Assembly (NCBI RefSeq): GCF_040802235.1
Contig: NC_133166.1
Span: forward strand, 115,768,991-115,832,990
Length of the DNA stretch: 64,000 bases
Origin: Manis javanica
Taxonomy: Eukaryota; Chordata; Mammalia; Pholidota; Manidae
Direction: 5' to 3'
Below, one piece after another: positions 63,462-64,000 of the stretch. Under the pieces are notes generated by a model that made no database searches, was not told the DNA's origin, and saw nothing but the letters and a program-made list of their open reading frames with translations. Position 1 is the first letter of the stretch. Each line of letters opens with the position of its first letter. Position numbers and translations under genes: made by a program.

Positions 63462-64000
63462 TCTCCTCCTTTTCTATTCTTTTTAGGAGGGGTTGGGACA
63501 GGAACTTGGAGCTTTTTATCTACTGGGTAGACGGTGCCTGTCTTAGGTTTAGAGGTTTTGTACCTGGCCTCTGTTTTTCAGGAGCTTGCCTCTTTTTGAA
63601 GTCGGCTTGGTATCTTCAGGGGAGCTTGCCCCAATACTGGATCGGCCTATGTAAATAGGAGCTTGCCCCAGTATTAGGTCGGCCCCTGTTATTTTTTACC
63701 AGAGGTCTTATGTCTGTCCTGTTTTTCTGCAGGTACAACCTCTTAATTACCCGTCATTGACTACCCGCCTAATTGCCCAGAGATGTTGTCAAGGGACAGG
63801 ACAAGAAACCTTGACATAGCTCGTTCCTGGTTTATTTTATTGCCAGCTTAGGGCTCTATGTAAAGATTCACACCTTGGTCAGCTAAAGCAAGGCGGTGAT
63901 AATGAACTTGGATGGGCTTTGCTACGGAGTCAATTTGCTGTTTGATTAACATTGTAAGTTTTTGAAAAGCCCAGGGGCCGAAAGAAAGTACCAGTAGTAA
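63462..64000 (-). mobile_element. Endogenous retrovirus 3' internal region (partial, runs off window)
   Basis: Starts at the LTR with a polypurine tract (minus strand, about 63462-63486) and continues to the window edge. No retroviral protein domain is recognisable in this short stretch, and it appears non-coding here. It has three imperfect copies of a GAGCTTGCC(CC) unit at about 63580-63690. The rest of the element, if present, lies beyond the window. Confidence 0.65.

Overview
The window is genomic DNA from a placental mammal. It holds vertebrate-type spliced genes with GT-AG introns, CpG-rich promoters, AATAAA polyadenylation signals, and old MIR, L2 and L1 repeats. Gene content and order match the human 11q13.1 cluster read in the opposite orientation: TSGA10IP (-), DRAP1 (-), C11orf68 (+), FOSL1 (+), CCDC85B (-), FIBP (+), CTSW (-), EFEMP2 (+), MUS81 (-). 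I saw no Alu, B1/B2, bovine or carnivore tRNA SINEs, so it is probably neither primate nor rodent. The order cannot be assigned by eye. Names rest on remembered human orthologues; no search was run.

Layout. 1-3.1 kb: the 5' exons of TSGA10IP, with an apparent frameshift; its 3' exons lie left of the window. 3.1-13.5 kb: intergenic, with MIR/L2, an L1 (6.8-8.55 kb) and a compound GT array. 13.5-18.1 kb: DRAP1 and C11orf68, head to head around one CpG island. 18.1-28.2 kb: intergenic, with MIR/L2 and a pile of L1 3' ends (23.8-26.4 kb). 28.2-34.3 kb: FOSL1. 34.9-36 kb: the single-exon CCDC85B. 36.4-37.4 kb: ancient L2. 37.5-42 kb: FIBP, tail to tail with CTSW (to 45.25 kb). 45.3-48.7 kb: intergenic, with a 150-bp copy of CTSW intron-2 sequence and an L1 3' end. 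48.75-55.05 kb: EFEMP2, tail to tail with MUS81 (55.7-61.06 kb). 61.1-63.15 kb: sequence upstream of MUS81, with an SRF-type CArG pair. 63.15-64 kb: the 3' end of a minus-strand endogenous retrovirus (LTR, polypurine tract, start of the internal region), running off the window.

I rebuilt full coding sequences exon by exon and in phase for eight genes: DRAP1 205 aa, C11orf68 292 aa (251 from the inner start), FOSL1 268, CCDC85B 202, FIBP 364 (or 357), CTSW 374, EFEMP2 443 and MUS81 551. Catalytic or signature residues are present wherever I could check. The genes are functionally unrelated: transcription control (DRAP1, FOSL1, CCDC85B), DNA repair (MUS81), elastic matrix (EFEMP2), a lymphocyte protease (CTSW), and FIBP, C11orf68 and TSGA10IP. 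They share compact spacing and promoter or 3'-end neighbours rather than a pathway. No new multi-gene system is evident. The best leads are the CTSW duplication, the TSGA10IP frameshift, an open FOSL1 intron 3, ZNF143-like motifs, and the retroviral insertion beside the MUS81 promoter.
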